In this document: positions 33,246 to 34,358 of the stretch, in pieces
Numbering within the stretch: the first letter of the stretch is position 1
Layout: the number at the start of each line of letters is the position of its first letter
Assembly (NCBI GenBank): GCA_025056375.1
Contig: JANWWH010000011.1
Location: forward strand, 1 to 34,358
DNA from: Aquificaceae bacterium
Lineage (GTDB): Bacteria; Aquificota; Aquificia; Aquificales; Aquificaceae
Length of the DNA stretch: 34,358 nt
Direction of reading: 5' to 3'
The notes under the pieces: generated by a model
What the model was told of the DNA's origin: nothing
What the model saw: the letters and a program-made list of their open reading frames with translations, nothing else
The model's database searches: none
Position numbers and translations under genes: made by a program

Positions 33246-33770
33246 TCATCTGGGCATTATGACCGTATCTATCACATGTATGACGCCGTTGGAAGCCTCT
33301 ATGTCTGTCTTGACTATGCTTGCGTTATCTATTTTTGCACCCCCTCTAAGACCTATGGTAGCTTCCTGCCCCTGCATTGTCTTTACCTTTTGTCCCTCCT
33401 TTAGGTCCTTTGAGTAGACCTTACCATCTACCACATGGTAAAGGAGCACCTTTCTGAGGGCTTCCTTGTTCTTCAAAAGGGCATCCAGCCTTTCCTTTGG
33501 TATCTTGCCGAAGGCTTCGTCGGTGGGTGCAAAGACCGTAAAACAGCACTTATTCGCCAGAGTTTCCTCAAGCCCAGCTTCCTTTAGAGCGGTAAGAAGG
33601 GTCTTAAACTGACCAGCTTGCTGTGCGGTCTGGACTATGTTTTGCTTCGCCTGCCCTGCACCTGCCTTTTTTTCACCCCTTTCGTGCATGCCTGCTACCG
33701 CAAGCCCTAAAGCAAAGGAAAAAACTGCAGTTCCAAGAAGAGCCTTTTTCGTAAGAAAAGCCTTTAACAT
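33246..33770 (-). CDS. Exported fasciclin (FAS1) domain protein
   Basis: A 174-residue protein with an N-terminal signal peptide (KKALLGTAVFSFALGLAVAG) and one FAS1 domain. Family signatures are FKTLLTALKEAGLEETL, FTVFAPTDEAFGKIP, LLYHVVDGKVYS and NGVIHVIDTVIMP at the C-terminus. FAS1 domains mediate adhesion or bind ligands at the cell surface; single-domain bacterial members are usually secreted or periplasmic. AAGGAGGTG on the minus strand (33777-33785) lies 6 bases before the ATG, one of the strongest ribosome sites here. It probably leads a unit with the DUF523-DUF1722 gene. The 33771-33938 gap upstream holds no other gene. Confidence 0.94.
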   Translation of the reverse strand: MLKAFLTKKALLGTAVFSFALGLAVAGMHERGEKKAGAGQAKQNIVQTAQQAGQFKTLLTALKEAGLEETLANKCCFTVFAPTDEAFGKIPKERLDALLKNKEALRKVLLYHVVDGKVYSKDLKEGQKVKTMQGQEATIGLRGGAKIDNASIVKTDIEASNGVIHVIDTVIMPR

Positions 33771-33924
33771 GGTTTACACCTCCTTAAAGTTGTTTCTTAA
33801 ATCTTCCTTTCCATGGTAACTTTTTTGAAGGGCACCCCCTCACCTTTTAATGGAGTATTTTTACCTCTCGTCTGAAAATAAGACCCTAAGGCTTTTGTGA
33901 AAGGGGGCTTTTGACTTTTAAGCT

Positions 33925-33930
33925 ATAATT
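33925..33930 (+). promoter_or_regulatory. Candidate -10 element before the dehydrogenase gene
   Basis: TATAAT lies 8 bases before the ATG at 33939. A TTGACT at 33912-33917 is only 7 bases from it and so cannot serve as its -35. No Shine-Dalgarno is present between them and the ATG. Confidence 0.5.
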
Positions 33931-33938
33931 AGCAACTA

Positions 33939-34358
33939 TGAAGGCGGTTATTCTTGAAAATTTCGGGGGTGTGGAAGGTCTCCGGGTGCTGGAAAACTTC
34001 CCTGAGCCAGAGTTAAAAGAGGAAGAGGTGCTCGTAAGGGTAAGAGCGGTAGCCCTTAATCACTTAGACCTTTGGGTCAGGATGGGGGCGCTGGCGGTAA
34101 AGCCAGAGCTACCTCACATATTGGGCTCGGACGTAAGCGGTGTGGTAGAAAGGGTGGGTAGCCTCGTAAAGGATATAAGGGAAGGCGATGAGGTGGTGGT
34201 GGCGCCGGGGCTTTCCTGTGGCGTGTGCTACGAGTGTCAGTCGGGGCATGACAATCACTGTAGGCACTATGACATCCTTGGTCTGAAAGCTAAAGGGGGC
34301 TATGCGGAGTATGTAAGCGTGCCAGCCAGAAACATAATAAAAAAGCCCTCAAACCTCA
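33939..34358 (+). CDS. Zinc-binding medium-chain dehydrogenase (alcohol dehydrogenase-like), N-terminal part
   Basis: The first 140 residues of an MDR-superfamily oxidoreductase, running off the window end. The GroES-like domain is clear: MKAVILENFGG, ALNHLDLWVRMG, LPHILGSDVSGVVERVG and GDEVVVAPG. The structural zinc site CGVCYECQSGHDNHC (CxxCxxCx7C) is intact. The usual catalytic-zinc cysteine is replaced in ALNHLDL, as in a known subgroup closer to quinone reductases, so the substrate cannot be named. The nucleotide-binding domain is outside. It has TATAAT 8 bases before the ATG and no Shine-Dalgarno. Confidence 0.92.

Noticed and set aside
33825-33910. CCCCCT and AGGGGG as an inverted repeat between the fasciclin and dehydrogenase genes
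   Set aside because: The match is six bases with a loop of about 65 bases; too weak to call.

Overview
The window reads as chromosomal DNA from a hyperthermophilic, flagellated bacterium of the Aquificales (Aquificaceae-like: Hydrogenobacter, Thermocrinis or Aquifex relatives). The reasons are a full-length reverse gyrase, carbamoyl-phosphate synthase large subunit encoded as two separate half-genes (as known in Aquifex), heavy use of AGA/AGG and ATA codons, Lys/Glu-rich proteins, and very tight packing with overlapping genes. The genus is an inference; no rRNA is present. I saw no tRNA, CRISPR array, insertion sequence or prophage, and no gene-free stretch over 300 bases; the longest gaps are about 130-170 bases.

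Layout. 1-5.8 kb (+): end of mnmG, der, reverse gyrase and a small membrane protein. 5.8-7.7 kb (+): dxs. 7.7-11.05 kb (-): a three-gene unit, read in the order HTH/NosL-like Cys-rich regulator, PAS-GGDEF diguanylate cyclase, nuoG. 11.2-13.3 kb (+): C-terminal half of carB and a THEP1-type NTPase. 13.3-22.6 kb (+): a long chain of overlapping genes behind a good sigma70 promoter: a Lys-rich exported peptide, a LOG-family protein, SbcD, SbcC, two tandem DUF29 proteins, an M16 peptidase pair (one with the zinc motif, one without) and a 99-residue helical protein. 22.6-27.3 kb: fliA (-) divergent from flhA-flhF-flhG (+). 27.3-30.5 kb (+): proC, a YfiH-type protein, a UbiE-like methyltransferase and a short ComEC. 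30.6-32.3 kb (+): N-terminal half of carB. 32.3-33.8 kb (-): a fasciclin-domain exported protein and a DUF523/DUF1722 protein. 33.9 kb to the end (+): start of a zinc-binding medium-chain dehydrogenase.

Most of the content is housekeeping. The parts that look least explained are (i) a possible metal- or redox-responsive unit in which a DeoR-type HTH fused to a ten-cysteine NosL-like domain heads a unit with a diguanylate cyclase and nuoG; (ii) the SbcCD-DUF29-DUF29-M16 chain, where the DUF29 genes are translationally coupled to the Mre11/Rad50-type nuclease and share an almost identical 5' segment; and (iii) a recurrent start architecture: several transcription-unit heads have a TATAAT-like hexamer only 6-10 bases before the ATG and no Shine-Dalgarno, which suggests leaderless or very short-leader mRNAs, while other genes have strong GGAGG sites.

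All assignments come from reading motifs in the supplied translations and DNA; no database search was run.
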